Below, piece by piece: positions 11,888 through 23,256 of a DNA stretch of 64,000 nucleotides. The stretch covers positions 298,280,708 through 298,344,707 of the forward strand of contig OY986435.1 of NCBI GenBank assembly GCA_963920525.1, read 5' to 3'. The DNA comes from Dichetophora obliterata. Lineage: Eukaryota > Arthropoda > Insecta > Diptera > Sciomyzidae. Numbering within the stretch: the stretch's first letter is position 1; each line of letters begins with the position of its first letter. The translations under genes and the position numbers were made by a program. Below the pieces are notes generated by a model. That model was given only the letters and a program-made list of their open reading frames with translations, ran no database searches and was not told the DNA's origin.

Positions 11888-12835
11888 TTAACCCTGCTTT
11901 GATATCATACGTCTTCGAAACGTATGCTTTCTAAATTTTTTCTCTCTCTCTTTCTCTCTCGTGAAATGCTTTCACTGTAAGTTTTTATTCTCATTTTTAA
12001 ATAAAAAAAATTATAATAAAATGTGTGAATAACAAAGAAAAAAATTGCTTAATTGCTATTAACATAATATTAAACTACGAAAACAATGACACATCTGAAA
12101 GACGTATGATTAACTTTTGAGCAACTACTAATAAGGTAATTGAAGCAAGGATATCAATATATATCTATTTTTGAATCACCCATATATATTTTAGTAAAAC
12201 TTCTGGACAATTATTTTGTCAAAAATTTAAAATGAAAAATATTTATTTTTTGACTGTCTTCTTCTGGAAGCAAGCTGTACATGAGGGTCAAATTTGCCCA
12301 ATATGATAATATGTATATTATAATGAATGCCTTTTTTAACAAGGGCTATCATAACAAAAAAAAAAAATCAACGCCAACTCAGAGAAACGTGAAATCATAC
12401 ACATTAACAATTCGACTAAAGCAAGGGTTGATGCAATAGATCAGGTTATCAGTATACCATAAATGGAATACAAGTGACCACTTTAAACGTCGCATATTCT
12501 TAGAGGAGCTTGAAATGGAACTCATTAGTCAGGACATTTTACGTAGAACCATTCTTCCTCATAGCAGCCCAGCAAAAGTGATTTATGAAGCTTTCAAAAT
12601 ACCACGGACAGTTTCACAAACTACAAACCTAATAGTACAAAATATTCAAATAAATGTTCTATATAACCTGCACTGGTTGCTCTAAACCATTTTGGGAATT
12701 TCAAATTTATATTGGATTAATTATATTCACTGAATAAAAATTATTTATAATATATTTAGACTTTTTTTCTTAAATTGAGCAAAATTGACCCACTTTTGTC
12801 ACATGCGCTTTTTTTAAGTACAGAATGAGGGTTAA
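11888..12835 (+). mobile_element. piggyBac-like element, internally deleted, flanked by TTAA
   Basis: TTAA at 11888-11891 is followed by CCCTGC; the right end reads GAGGG followed by TTAA at 12832-12835. TTAA target sites with CCCT/AGGG ends are the hallmark of piggyBac elements. The interior holds a C-terminal transposase relic (12385-12600). The motif CAAATTGCCCA recurs in variants just outside the left end (11873), inside (12288) and near the right end (12780). At about 940 bp it is far shorter than a roughly 2.5-kb autonomous copy, so most of the transposase is deleted. The CT run at 11940-11962 lies inside. Confidence 0.65.
12385..12600 (+). pseudogene. piggyBac-type transposase C-terminal relic
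   Basis: Plus-strand pieces read KREIIHINNSTKARVDAIDQ, then after a stop and frameshift HFKRR, then IFLEELEMELISQDILRR. In piggyBac transposases the last DDE residue sits in the motif N-x-x-KGGVDxxDQ. Here N-x-x-KARVDAIDQ keeps the D but has lost the glycines, and the following R-R-x-FLxELxxEL block is the usual helix after it. The N-terminal two thirds and the zinc-binding tail are absent. It is a clear relic inside the TTAA-bounded element. Confidence 0.65.
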
Positions 12836-13810
12836 ATAAAAGCTTAATTAAGGGAGCTGCAAGCATATGATGTAAGATGTAATCATAGACAATGATTAGA
12901 TATGCAAAAAATAATACAGTCATTTCTTAGGGAAATCCAACAACAAGAATTTTCTTTATGTCACATGTGTGGATATATATTATAATGGTGAAATTTTTCA
13001 CATATTGTCGCTGCCCCAGCAAAAACAGTTATTTTTTTTAAGTAAGTTTTTAGGAGAGTAAAAAACTGAGTTTTTCAGCGCATTTCTAGTACTGCGAGCA
13101 CATAACTGTTTTTAATTGGTTCTAAGCCAAAGACAACAACAAACTTCTGTGGGGATCCAGAAGTAAAACACACGTACGAGAAAACTTCGTTCATCACGAA
13201 TTTCTCAACACTTACGTAAATCTCTTTTAGCTCAACTGTCAATTTGCTTAAATAGTGAGGTGAATAAGTCAGTTGCTAATTGTGCTACTTAGCTATTTCA
13301 ACACGTTTGTTATTAATTGGCTTCAAAACGAAAATAAAAATTTGTAAAGTGCTTTACTTCATGTTAAAAACAGTTCTATACATAAAAAACTACATTATTT
13401 CCTTCTGAAAAGTACAAAATTATTTCATAGAATGATAGGGTTAACAATCGCCGCCGTGCGAATGTGTGAATGAAATAAATTGTAGTGCTGTCAATTTTTC
13501 TTTTTTTGGCTATCTTTAAAATTGGAAAAAACAACATATGATACCAAACAATGTTTGAAGAGATTTTTTTCTTTACTATTTTATATAATATATTTCATTC
13601 TGCTCTAAAATTATTTTTTTATTTTTAATTGCTCAACATTTATATGTAGCACTTCAATATATCGATTCTATTTGCATTTTTTCTTTTTAAATTTTTTTTT
13701 TAATTTGTATCAAATTATTAAATTATAATTTTTTTTTCAATATTTTTTTCATGAGCTCTATTTTTTGTACTTTTTATGAATTATAAAATTCAGATAAAAA
13801 ATACTTACAA
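12836..13810. other. AT-rich intergenic DNA, no gene seen
   Basis: There is no open frame of note. A/T homopolymers dominate 13500-13800, leading into the foldback element. Confidence 0.4.
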
Positions 13811-13932
13811 ACTTAATTTGTTTTTCAAGTACATACAATATATATGTTTATATACAATACATATATGTTATTTATTCCTTTTGTACTTTTTCTTTTTATT
13901 TTTTAAAAATTACATTTAAATTTAAATTAAAT

Positions 13933-13970
<38 letters not shown>

Positions 13971-13995
13971 TAACAGAAATGTATATATATATATA

Positions 13996-14036
<41 letters not shown>

Positions 14037-14204
14037 TTCTGTTAATATTGAAATAAGGACATTGCAAAAAAAATATTAAAAGAAAATCACTACTATTTAA
14101 ATGTAATTTTTAAAAAATAAAAAGAAAAAGTACAAAAGGAATAAATAACATATATGTATTGTATATAAACATATATATTGTATGTACTTGAAAAACAAAT
14201 TAAG
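13811..14204. mobile_element. Foldback element with TA-repeat loop
   Basis: The left arm (13811-13918) and right arm (14097-14204) are reverse complements of each other, with matching blocks AACTTAATTTGTTTTTCAAG, TTATTCCTTTTGTACTTTTT and TTTTTATTTTTTAAAAATTA. The middle is a long TA/TG dinucleotide tract (13935-14035), itself bracketed by an inner inverted pair containing AACAGAAATGT. The whole unit can fold into one long hairpin. There is no coding sequence. The superfamily is unknown because the ends grade into AT-rich DNA. Confidence 0.7.
13935..14035. repeat. (TA)n/(TG)n microsatellite
   Basis: A nearly uninterrupted TA alternation with TGTG/TACACA interruptions, forming the loop of the surrounding foldback element. 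Confidence 0.85.
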
Positions 14205-14232
14205 TATTAATATATAAGTACATATGTACATA

Positions 14233-14331
14233 TGAACAATACATTTATGTTATTTATTCCTTTTGTACTTTTTCAATATATGTATTGTATATAAACATAT
14301 ATATTGTATGTACTTGAAAAACAAATTAATA
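14233..14331. repeat. Partial extra copy of the foldback arm
   Basis: TTATTTATTCCTTTTGTACT, in the left-arm orientation, is followed directly by a right-arm segment (ATGTATTGTATATAAACATA through TGTACTTGAAAAACAAATTA). This is a shortened second foldback formed from the same arms, adjacent to the main element. It probably arose by local duplication with deletion of the loop. Confidence 0.6.
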
Positions 14332-14375
14332 TACATATACACTTATATAATCTTATATATATATACATATATATA

Positions 14376-14520
14376 AAACTAAATTTTTGTGTGTTTTACA
14401 CTATTAAGTCATTGCCACTAAAAATGTTGTATATGTATATGTAAAAGTGTATATGTATATTTATACAACATTTTAAGTGGCAATGACTTAAAAGTGTAAA
14501 ACACACAAAAATTTAGTTTT
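14376..14520. mobile_element. Short foldback (145 bp)
   Basis: The left arm (14376-14434) contains TTTTGTGTGTTTTACACT and GTCATTGCCACT. The right arm (14461-14520) is its near-perfect reverse complement. The loop is about 26 bases of ATATGTA repeats. This is a hairpin-forming MITE-like unit next to the larger foldback, with no target duplication recognised. Confidence 0.65.
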
Positions 14521-15820
14521 AAAATTTGGCAGATACACATCCCGATTACAAAATGAAAGTTTAAAATATGTTCTAACTCTAATGAAAAGAGCAACAAGTA
14601 TGTCATTATTGCAGTTTCTGCAGCAAGAGTATGGTGCCATTCCATTCATGTCTTTGAGATGATGTTGGCTTATTTTTAAACTTGATTTATTTGCAATTTT
14701 TTGTTCCTTTAGACTTTCGAGATGCTATCGACCATTTCGCATAAATATTCTAAGTTCGAGTGTTAATCTCACAAGAACTTTCTTTAACGAACAAGAACTT
14801 AGTAACGTCCAAATGAACGAAAAATAACAAATTTTTGGTAAGCTGCGGTAAGATGCAGGATGTTTTAATTATTATAAATTATGCTCATGAGCTATTTAAC
14901 CAGATGCGTCTTAAATGAAAAGCTCTTAATAAAATTTGCGAAATTTATGATAAATTTATCAGAATGTAATGTCTGAACGCTTGGATTTACCTAAATGCTG
15001 AATATGATAATATATTGCAACTGACATTAATGCAGTTAATGCAAAATCGAGTTTAAGGAATGTTCCTTACTTCCATTTTTTTACGATTCATCTGAGAAAA
15101 ATAACTAATTGCTCAAATTATAAGATAACCACTTTGTATGAATACTTTTAATATTTATTCCACTCAAGTAAATTTGTGACAACAACTTAATTGATCTGAA
15201 AAGCTCACAATTAAATTACTGCCAAATTTCAAAGAATATATCGGAACTAACTATTTATCAAAGGAACAATGATAGTTGACAAGTCTGCAAATAAAATGCC
15301 ACAGTGGTGAAAATAAAAAGTCACTGACAAATAAAACAGGTGTGAAAATTTGCAAACTTTTTTTGGCGATATCTAATAAAATAAGAGCATGCATGAAATT
15401 ATTTGAATGTTCAACTGATTAACATAATTTAAAAATTAAAATGTTAAAACACTCAATTCATAAACTATTTTTCTTTTTTGCAAACAAAGTTTCATCAGAA
15501 AAAGAAGAAGAGCGTTCCTTTTTTTAAATCTCCCCTCATGTAGCGGAGTTTTGAATGGAATAGCGGGGGTTTGAGTATAAGCAAATAATTCAAAAATGCT
15601 GTCAAATACAATAACTGAAGAAATTGCCAAACTTTAAGAGCATATATAAACCAAAACAAAGGGACTTAATAATCATTTTCGGCTGAAGACATCTTATTGC
15701 TACATATTAAGCATTTATATACTAACAAACAGATTTTATGCATTATTTTTAAGGGTTGCAAAGTGATTCCTTTGTGAGCTTGCGGCCGATGAAGAACAAG
15801 AGTGAAGATAAGGGTTGAAG
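14521..15820. other. Intergenic DNA, no gene seen
   Basis: AT-rich sequence with three short minus-strand frames (14418-14645, 15436-15630, 15666-15938), none with a recognisable motif. Confidence 0.4.
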
Positions 15821-16190
15821 CCTGAAGTAGAATAGAGCGAGAGTGCGATGCGAGAATGCAATGCGATTGTGTAACGAAATCTCGCACGCATTGCCCTAGC
15901 ATATTTTGTACAATGAGAAATGTCAGTTTTGAAGGCACCAGAGTTGCGTCGGATAAAAATAAAAATTTTCTAATAGTACAAAATAAATTAATAAATCATA
16001 AATTTCGAAAAAGTTCCTAAAATATGAAGAAAAATGACACCAAATTTTTTTAATGCCTCGCACCGCACAAGCGCAACGCAAAGCATTGTAAATTGCTACA
16101 GAAAAACTCTGCCTATGAAAATCCTCTGACAGCTCGAGCGAGATTTTTAGTTTGTCTCGCAACGCACTCTCGCTCTATTTTACTCCAGGC
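15821..16190. mobile_element. MITE with inverted repeats of about 38 bp
   Basis: The left end CCTGAAGTAGAATAGAGCGA continues GAGTGCGATGCGAGA. The right end reverse-complements to CCTGGAGTAAAATAGAGCGA followed by GAGTGCGTTGCGAGA. The interior keeps further mirrored CTCGCAxCGCA motifs. Length is about 370 bp with no coding sequence. No clear target duplication was found, so the superfamily is undetermined. Confidence 0.65.
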
Positions 16191-16731
16191 CTGATTTTGT
16201 TATACACAAATGTATGCAAACATTTTTTGAGGTTATGTTTTCAAAGTTTCCTATCTTGTTATCTTTCTAAACTAAAGAAGATATAAATAAAACAACAATT
16301 GAAAAAAACAACAAAAAAAAATAAACAAAAATCACATAACTATTTTTGTTGGCACAGCGACGAAATTGTAATTAACTTGTAAGCCCGTGTAGCGTTAAAA
16401 CGCCAAAAACAAACATACCTAGATTTTATTTTAAGCTATTGAATAGATTTTCAACTGATCAAAATTGAAATGAAATTAATTTTGTCCTTTTTGCGACGCG
16501 CAACGACGATATAAAGTTAGCATATTTAATTTCATACCCAAATTTATTTTAAATATACAGGAGGAAGAATGTTTCTTGATTTCCAGTTGAAAAATGATTG
16601 AAAGAAATGTTTCATTAGTCCTCAATTTATTATTAAATTTTTGTGTACATTTTTAAAAATTTTCTGACCAACATTTTAGAAAGCTTTTTTCAACTGTTAG
16701 AAATCATTCCAGTATCACTTAGATATTGAAG
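16191..16731. other. AT-rich spacer
   Basis: No gene or repeat end was seen before the giant foldback element. Confidence 0.4.
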
Positions 16732-16738
16732 GTATCAA

Positions 16739-19207
16739 CAGAGAGAATATATAAAGGAGAGCAGACATCGAAACATTAACAGAACGTTAACATAAATCCA
16801 ACGATCCGATTATTAATACGGTTCGAACAATTGGTTGCCAGCGTGCGCTGCCAGCAACACAGACTCTGCCGGCAGAAGAAAAAAAATCACCACCAAATGC
16901 GAGACAAGCAACAACGAAAAACAAAACAAATACTCCAATTGAATTTTATGAATGAAATGGAAACAAATTAATAAACACTATTTGTACTGCTACTTATTGG
17001 TATGTTTGTGTGTTTATGCAGAATTTGTTTTGTTCTTTGCTTGACGTTGTTGTTATGCTCTATTTTATGCTTTTGATCGTGTTTCCGATATTTTCCTTGT
17101 TTGGCTGAGCTGAAACAAAAGAAATTGGCCAGTTTGTGCTGTTTCTTAACTAAGCCAAATATGAAAAAAGTGAATGTCGTATGGCTTAACAAATTATTTC
17201 AATGCGCGAAATAGCGAATATATATTTTATTTATCTATACTTATGTTATATATTTTATCTTTCAATGTATATATTTTAATATTTTATCTATATATGTATA
17301 TTTTATCCATGTTTTGTAAAATTCTAATTTATCTACAATCTTCTGGCCATGCATTTGTATGAAAAATTAAATTTTTTCGAAAATTAAAATTATGACTTTT
17401 TAAAAACGTGACGTTTACAATAAAAACCAGCATGTATTCATATGAGTTCGATAGGAGTGCGCTAAATTACCGCGAGTTGATCTTTTTGTTGTAAATTGAA
17501 AAACATATGAAAATTTTTGGACTTTTTATATATTTCTCTATTTTTTGCACATAAAGCCTTATTTTGTGCATAAAACTGGTATGCACTTCGTTTGTTATTG
17601 AATTGTCCCAAAAGATGAGCTATACAACATAAAAATCGGATAAAAGTTATCAGAGTTTTGATATTTTAATTTTTGAAATAATTTCATTTTTTTCTTATTT
17701 AGTAAAAAAAATCTTAAAAAATTCAAATTTGAAAAAATTGCAATAAACTGCTATTGAAATGTTTTCTGAAACAGCATTCAATAAAAAAACAAACAAATTA
17801 TGTGATTATGTTGAATAACTTGGTCGTTATTAAATTTTTTACTATAAGTGTAACATTTTGTAAATTTCGAATTAGAGTATTTTTACCAAAAAAATTTCAA
17901 AAATGCAAAATTTAAAAAATTCGCGGTTGGCTTAAGCATAGTCTTATGCTATTTCAGGCAAAAAATTATAAAAACCAAAATTCAAATAAAAAAGTTATAG
18001 CTGTTCAAACTTGATTTTTTTTTTCAAAAATGCTCGAAGTGCCTTTTTTGGCATTTCGAACACAAAAAAATTCATAAAAAATTGATATAAATATGTTTCT
18101 TATTGAAAATGGCTATAGTTAAATCTAAAATAGTTAGAAGAAATTTTAGAGTTCCAGGGCTGCCAACATATCAGAGTCTGGTTTTAAGGTAAGAAATATT
18201 AGAACTACCCCAAAAACCTACCAATTTTATTTTATGTTTGTGTGTCTATTCAGAATTTGTTTTGTTTTTTGCTTGACGTTGTTGTTATGCTCTATTTTAT
18301 GCTTTTGATCGTGTTAAAAATTTTTCTTGTTTGGTTACGCAGAAAAAATAAAAATATAAAAATAAAAAATATAAAAAAATTAAATACAGAACAGTTAAAT
18401 TTATAACTATATGTAACACTTTTTTTTTGGACATCGTCTTCATGATTTTTTGTGTTTAAGACATATTAATTTTGGAAAAGACTTTTCAAAATAAAATTTA
18501 TTGTTTCAATTATTTTTTAAGTAATCATTAAGCTGATCCACGTGTTTAATTTTTTATTGGAGAGTTTTGTTCGGATATTATTACAAATATAGCCCGCTTA
18601 TGAAAAGCACCGTTCTGATTCTATGCTAGATGTAAAAATAGTTGTACGATAATCGTAAGCAATTGTTAGTTTCGATCACGATTGCCTTCACCACAAAAAA
18701 AAATTTATTTCCTAAGTCAGAACATCTGACCATTTTTAAATACATAGCTTACTTCCCTATGTTGCAATTCTTCTAAAACTTTGCAAAGTGATTCACACTC
18801 ATTACACACAATAAAAGGTTTTTCTAATTCTATATTCATATCAACTTAAAATGAAAAGTTTGCATTTACATGAATATTTGTAATAGAAATTTATTATTAA
18901 AAAATCCAGGGATCCCGGAAAGACAATCCCGGGATTTAAAGAGGCTTCAATCGTCCGGGATCCCGGAATTGACTTTCCTAATACATACACACTTTATATC
19001 TATATTTTTCTAATTCAACGTTCAATTTTAAGCAAAAAAGTCCACTACATATTTGTTGTGAAATATTAAATATATTTAAGTACGTATATATTTAATAAGT
19101 ACGTATATATTCAAATTGATAATATCTTAAACTGAAAATGTTGTTTAATAAAACTTAATTCATTAATCTTATAAATTAAATATTTCATATTGGTTGTTTT
19201 GTGCTTA
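16739..19207 (+). repeat. Left arm of the giant foldback
   Basis: This pairs with 20594-23132. Matching is close over 16739-18360 and again over 19010-19207. The stretch 18365-19000 is longer than its partner by about 400 bases because of an inserted hAT-type fragment. Inside the arm a block of about 120 bp containing TTGCTTGACGTTGTTGTTAT occurs twice in direct orientation (near 17003-17135 and 18233-18350). Confidence 0.75.
18905..18980. mobile_element. hAT-type terminal fragment (GGGATCCCGG repeats)
   Basis: GGGATCCCGGAAAGACAATC followed by CCGGGATTT and a second GGGATCCCGGAATTG resemble the ends of the hAT-type unit at 19755-20455 (CCGGGATTTG, CCCGGGATCCCG). This is probably a fragment of a second copy inserted in the left foldback arm. 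Confidence 0.5.
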
Positions 19208-19754
19208 TTCATCATTCTTTTGGGTCAGTCTTTAACAAACCGAACACCATTCTGACCGCCACATTTTTGATTTGAATGAAATTTTTTTTACGGGCTCTAT
19301 AAAAGAGACACGTGTTCGAGGATTTTTTTTTAAATAGAGGGCGTTAAAAGTTTGAGATTTTCGTGACTTTTGCCTTGGAGACTAATTTTCAAAAATTCAT
19401 AACTTCGGTTCTGTTTAAGCAAGAGACAACTTTTTTGCATTTTAAGAAAAAAATAGTTTCAAAAATATGTATAAAAAATTTCATATTGTTACACACAATT
19501 TCAATGTTTAAATAAATTTTAACCAATCTTACATACCAATTAGCGTGTTTTAAATATAAATATCGTATTTTTCGTCAAATTTTACATAGAAAACGATTTT
19601 TATCGATGGAAAAATGATTATTACTATTACAAAAAAATAAAATAAACTCGCGCGGTACCTGACGTCTGTGCGCCAGTTGCAAAGTAAACCTCATATTCTC
19701 GCCTCATATCATTGTTGCCTGTATTATAATATAATATAAATTATGTTGTATCTA

Positions 19755-20455
19755 GGGCTTCCAATTTCGGTACTCAAAAGCAATTTCGGAATTACTAATT
19801 AAGAATCCGGGGATCCTGGAAAAAGTACCGGGATTTGAAAAACAGTTAAAAAGTATTTTATTTAACAAAAAAAGAAATCGTGTGCAAGGTATGAAAGTTA
19901 GGATATTTTTTTAATAAAAAATTGTTTCATGGAATTACAAAATAAACAGTTTACTTAATTTTTTTATACAAAGTAAATTTATTTTATTTCTTTATATATA
20001 TAAAAGACGAAAATATATTATTTTTGATATATATCTATTGTATAATTCATAAAATTCATATTTTCTGGCATAATAATACTAACATAAGAACGGTACATTT
20101 TTTGAGATAACTTAAGTCTTTGAAAGGCGAACTCTTTGGTAGCAAAATTTCTAGCCGAAGAGAAACATCTCTCGAACTCAACACTAGTTGGTGGAATTTT
20201 TATCAATCATATCAAATGCTTTTTGAAGCATATTACTGCGAGTGCCACCATTTAAATATATTTTTATTTCTTTTTTGAACACTTTAGGTAAATTTAAATT
20301 TTTTAAAAGTTTTTAGTCGAATGTTAATTTAAAGTGGTGCATTTTTGCAATTTGAAGGCAATCCCGGGATCCCGAAAATTCCGGAATTTTAGGCCTTATA
20401 ATCCTGGGATTATCGGGACTGAAAAAAGTCCGAGAACCCGGATTGGAGACCTTAT
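19755..20455 (-). mobile_element. Nested, decayed hAT-type element in the foldback loop
   Basis: The left end reads AGGGCTTCCAATTTCGG. The right end reverse-complements to AAGGTCTCCAATCCGGG, a TIR of about 17 bp with several changes. Subterminal CCGGGAT motifs lie near both ends. The interior holds a minus-strand hAT transposase C-terminus (20018-20206). No matching 8-bp duplication was seen, so the precise ends are uncertain. At 700 bp it is an internally deleted copy. Confidence 0.55.
20018..20206 (-). pseudogene. hAT transposase C-terminal dimerisation domain relic
   Basis: The minus-strand frame reads MIKIPPTSVEFERCFSSARN and then FATKEFAFQRLKLSQKM. The core P-x-T-S-x-E-x-x-x-x-FSSA-x-N-x-x-T-K is the hallmark of the hAT C-terminal dimerisation domain; here the ER-x-FS motif is ERCFS. 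Immediately upstream, LNGGTRSNMLQKAFDMI lies in a shifted frame, so at least one frameshift separates it. The DDE catalytic core is missing. Confidence 0.7.
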
Positions 20456-20593
20456 TAGTGTGTAAAGATTATGTGTAATGAAGGTATAATTTAATTATTA
20501 TTTAATTAGATAATATTGGTTATTAATAAATCGATCTGTTCTTTACTTCAGCTGTTGCAAAACAATTAAAATGCCCAAATATATATATATACA

Positions 20594-23132
20594 TAAGCAC
20601 AAAACTACCAATATAAAATATTTAATTTATAAGATTAATTTAATTAAATTTTACTAAAAATATTTCCAGTTTAAGATGTTATCAATTTAATATATACATA
20701 CTATTATGTTGTATTTATAAAATGTATGTAATAAAAAAAATAAACCAAAGATATGAAATTGTTTATTGAAAACAAAATGAATACAAAAATTTTTTAAGAT
20801 AGTTTTAATATTTTATTTATTTATTTATTTATTTATTTATAGTACGATAAGAACTTAGTTCTTTTAATGTACAAGTTGGAATAATATTTTTAGGAATAGA
20901 CAAATTAAAGATTTTCTTAAACCTAATTTAAACAAGTATACTTATTATAAAGTTAATCTTAATATTAAGTAGAAATAGAGAAATCAAGAAAGAGTATAAA
21001 ATTGAAGTAATTAAGAGAGAAGAAAAAAGAAGTAACAATAAGAAAGTATAGATTTGAAGAAAACTGGCGAATTTATTAATCATTAATTAAAAGCGAAATG
21101 TTGAAATACGGCAAGTCTAAATCTTGTTATTTCCCTTAAAGCTCTTACATGGCTCGGTAAGGAATTCCAAAGACGAGTGGCATTAATAAAAAATAATGTT
21201 ATGGAGTTGAGGTAGTTAAAACTCGGTGGGGGTCAGCATGTAACTTCTTGTTGAGTGACCAAATCTAATTTTTTCAAACAAATAAGAAGGCGTAATAGGT
21301 ACATAAATAAATATAATATAAATATATTTAATATATAACAACACATATGTGGTAGCTTTTTTTGCATTTTTTGCTTAAAATTAAAAATTGAATTAGAAAA
21401 ATATAAATATATAGTAGGTTATATACCTACTATATTAATTTTAGTAAATTTTTGTAATTAATTATGATCTATTCTTTGATTTTACATTATTATAATTCAC
21501 AGATATATAAAGAGAATTTAGAAGTAAATATAGAGTATATAGAATCTATATAACTATAAAATAAAATATTTTTCATATTGAATTAATTTGTTTAGCCAAA
21601 ACAGCACTCACTTATCGCAAATTTATTTTATTTCAGCTCTGCGTATCCAAACAAGAATGATTTGAAACACGATCAAAAGATAAAAATAGAGCATAACAAC
21701 GACGTCAAGCAAAGAACAAAACAAATTCTGCATAGACACACAAACATAAAATAAAATTGGTTGGTTTTTGGGGTATTGTTAATATTTTTTACCCTTGAAC
21801 CAGGGTCTGATATGTTGGCAGCCCTGGAACTCTAAAATTTCTTCTAACTAAAATCAGAAAATTTATTTTTATATTGTTGAAGCCATTTTCAATAAGAAAC
21901 ATATTTATATCAATTTTTTATGAATTTTTTTGTGTTCGAAATGCCCAGAACTTTGAGCATTTAAAAAAACAGCAAGTTTCAACAGCTATAACTTTTTTAT
22001 TCGAATTTTGGTTTTTGTAATTTTTGCTTGAAAAAGCTTAAGACTATGCTTTAGCCAACCGTGAATTTTTAAATTTTGAATTTTTGAAATTTTTTTTGGT
22101 AAAAATACTTCAACTCGAAATTTACAAAATAATACACTTCTAGTAAGAAATTTAATAACGACCAAGTTATTCAATGTAATCACATGATTTGTTTGTTTTT
22201 TTATTGAATGCTGTTTCAGAAAACATTTCAATAGCAGTTTATTGCAATTCTTTCAAATTTGAATTTTTTACATTTATTTTTACTAAATAAGAAAAAATTA
22301 AATTATTTCAAAAATTAAAATATCAAAACTCTGATAATTTTTATCCGATTTTTATGTTATATAGCTTATATTTAGGGGCAATAACAAACGAAGTGCATAC
22401 CAGTTTTATGCACAAAATAAGGCTTTATGTGCAAAAAATAGAGAAATATATAAAAAGTCCAAAAATTTTCATATGTTTTTCAATTTACAACAAAAAGATC
22501 AACTCGCGGTAATTTAGCGCACTCCTATCGAACTCATATGAATACATGCTGGTTTTATTGTAAACGTCACGTTTTTAAAAAGTCATCATTTAATTTTGAA
22601 AATTTTTAATTTTTCATACAAATGCATGGATAAATTAGAATTTTACAAAACATGGATAAAATATATATAGGTAAAATATTAAAATATATATGTACATAGA
22701 AAGATAAAATATATAACATAAGTATAGATAAATAAAATAAATATTCGCTATTTCGCTCATTGAAATAATTTGTTGAGCCATACCCATATTCACTTGTTTC
22801 ATATTTGGCTAAGTTAAGAAACAAAACAAATTTTCCAAATTCTTTTATTTCAGGTCAGCCAAACAAGAAAAATATCTGAAACACGATCAAAAGCATAAAA
22901 TAAAGCATAACAACAACGCCAAGCAAAGAAGTAGCAGCACAAATAGTGTTTTTTCGTTGTTGCTTGTCTCGCATTTGGTTGTGATTTTTTTTCTTCTGCC
23001 GGCAGAGTCTGTGTTGCTGGCAGCGCACGCTTGCAACCAATTGTTCGAACCGTATTAATAATCGGATCGTTGGATTTATGTTAACGTTCTGTTAATGTGT
23101 CTATGACTGCTCTCCTTTATATATTCTCTCTG
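20594..23132 (-). repeat. Right arm of the giant foldback
   Basis: Reverse complement of 16739-19207, interrupted at about 20710-21300 by a non-LTR retroelement tail. The arm-internal direct repeat seen on the left is also present here (21650-21760 and 22855-22925, the latter shortened). So the duplication predates formation of the foldback or was copied between the arms. Confidence 0.75.
20808..21298 (-). mobile_element. 3' end of a non-LTR retrotransposon (CR1/Jockey-like) with (AAAT)n tail
   Basis: On the minus strand the translation INATRLWNSLPSHVRALREI continues TRFRLAVFQHFAFN and then stops (21086-21185). This WNSLPxHVR...F...L/F-x-x-FQHF ending is the usual C-terminus of many non-LTR ORF2 proteins. 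About 250 bases downstream lies a short-repeat tail, (ATTT)n on the plus strand at 20808-20840, the type of tail left by CR1-like elements. Homology fades upstream near 21298. It is a strongly 5'-truncated insertion that split the right arm of the giant foldback. Confidence 0.75.
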
Positions 23133-23139
23133 GTATCAA

Positions 23140-23256
23140 TTCATAGTTGTAGCTGTGAAATTATAAAATATTATTCGTCAGTTTAACAGTTTCAAAGCTA
23201 TTAGCCGGTAGATGGCGCTACATATCTTACATATTTTTAGGTATATGCTGAAATTA
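23140..23256. other. Spacer between foldback and hairpin
   Basis: Unique AT-rich sequence including TAGATGGCGCTAC at about 23210; no gene. Confidence 0.3.

Larger units (their letters stand above)
16739..23132. mobile_element. Giant foldback DNA transposon (6.4 kb, long inverted arms, 7-bp target duplication)
   Basis: The left terminus CAGAGAGAATATATAAAGG is matched at the right by its exact reverse complement. Both sides are bordered by GTATCAA (16732-16738 and 23133-23139). The inverted arms extend inward for about 2.5 kb: left 16739-19207, right 20594-23132. They share, in mirror order, CTGCCGGCAGAG, GTGCGCTAAATTACCGCGAG, GGGCTGCCAACATATCAGA, and a TTTTAAGCAAAAAA region. The loop has no intact gene. 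Arms this long with a 7-bp duplication recall the Galileo/foldback branch of the P superfamily; this is inference because no transposase of its own remains. Both arms and the loop carry later insertions, listed separately. Mirrored open frames in the arms are shadows, not genes. Confidence 0.75.

Noticed and set aside
16968..17362. Host gene in the foldback arm
   Set aside because: The frames are present in mirror image in the other arm and differ by many non-conservative changes and stops. They are part of the repeat.
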